Shown in pieces: positions 38,611 to 38,837 of a stretch of DNA of 38,837 nt. Origin of the DNA: Cupriavidus sp. UYMMa02A (GTDB taxonomy: Bacteria > Pseudomonadota > Gammaproteobacteria > Burkholderiales > Burkholderiaceae); the NCBI GenBank assembly GCA_001725945.1, contig LRMT01000290.1, forward strand, positions 1 through 38,837. Direction: 5' to 3'. The position numbers and the translations under genes were made by a program. Within the stretch, counting starts at the first letter, position 1, and the number at the start of each line of letters is the position of its first letter. Under the pieces are notes generated by a model that was not told the DNA's origin, did not search any database, and saw only the letters and a list, made by a program, of their open reading frames with translations.

Positions 38611-38837
38611 ATGTTCCGCCTAGGCCCGCCCGACCTGCCGCGATGGCTGTCGATTTCACTGCCCCTGCTGCTGCTGGCGAACATCGTCCTGCTCGCGGCA
38701 GTGCTGGGCGCGTTCGGACCGGACCCGTTGTCGGGCTGGCTCGGCACGCCGCGAGAGCCGGCGCGGCTGCGCCAGCAGTACGACCCAGCGCATGGAGCTT
38801 CAGCCCGCGGAACCTGCGTCCGGCGCGCGCCCGGGGG
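38611..38837 (+). CDS. membrane-anchored protein, 5' end (possibly SPOR-domain)
   Basis: An ATG after a run of C opens MFRLGPPDLPRWLSISLPLL followed by a single hydrophobic helix (about residues 17-36) and a Pro/Arg-rich stretch. A base error near 38785 is likely, since another frame then reads RMELQPAEPASG up to the window end. In related genomes a SPOR-domain protein often follows coaX, but the domain would lie beyond the window, so this is inference from context. Confidence 0.5.
   Translation, partial: MFRLGPPDLPRWLSISLPLLLLANIVLLAAVLGAFGPDPLSGWLGTPREPARLRQQYDPAHGASARGTCVRRAPG

Overview
The window looks like a chromosomal stretch of a high-GC betaproteobacterium of the Burkholderiaceae, most likely Cupriavidus or Ralstonia. 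The basis is the gene order (gatA-gatC back to back with mreB-mreC-mreD-mrdA-rodA, DUF484-xerC, a LysR regulator divergent from a DUF2917 gene, lipB-lipA, birA-coaX) and protein-level resemblance; no database search was possible.

Layout. 1-2446 (minus): start of an exported protein, a small lipoprotein, gatA and gatC. 3075-9264 (plus): the rod-shape and elongasome genes mreB, mreC, mreD, mrdA (PBP2) and rodA. 9549-11294: DUF484 protein and XerC recombinase. 11298-12828: LysR regulator divergent from a DUF2917 gene. 12991-14744: lipB and lipA (lipoate synthesis). 15022-19891: a 5-oxoproline cluster, pxpB-pxpC-pxpA, two membrane proteins of the DUF969 and DUF979 families, and pyroglutamyl peptidase pcp. 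20533-31791: a two-partner-secretion locus with a giant CdiA/FhaB-type exoprotein (about 2,946 residues), two small overlapping paralogous membrane-protein genes, then the FhaC/ShlB-type outer-membrane transporter. 31816-36667 (minus): an Mla/Mce-type lipid ABC transporter (permease, ATPase, MCE protein, lipoprotein) followed by a VanZ-family gene. 36843-38837: birA, coaX and the start of a membrane-protein gene.

How the genes work together. Pcp can free N-terminal pyroglutamate from peptides. PxpABC converts 5-oxoproline to glutamate, and the DUF969/DUF979 pair is a plausible carrier. In the secretion locus the order exoprotein, small genes, transporter matches the Burkholderia-type contact-dependent inhibition layout (bcpA-I-O-B). 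The two small genes are therefore best read as candidate immunity proteins, here duplicated and membrane-embedded. This is the most interesting part of the window.

Quality warning. About 37 single-base indels (about 33 deletions, 4 insertions, mostly in short homopolymers) interrupt genes across the window, including essential ones such as gatA, gatC, mreC, mreD, rodA and lipA. I read them as sequencing or assembly errors, not pseudogenes. Broken genes are annotated across their full extent with the likely indel site stated. Lengths given for such genes are after correction.

No rRNA, tRNA, CRISPR array or insertion sequence was seen.
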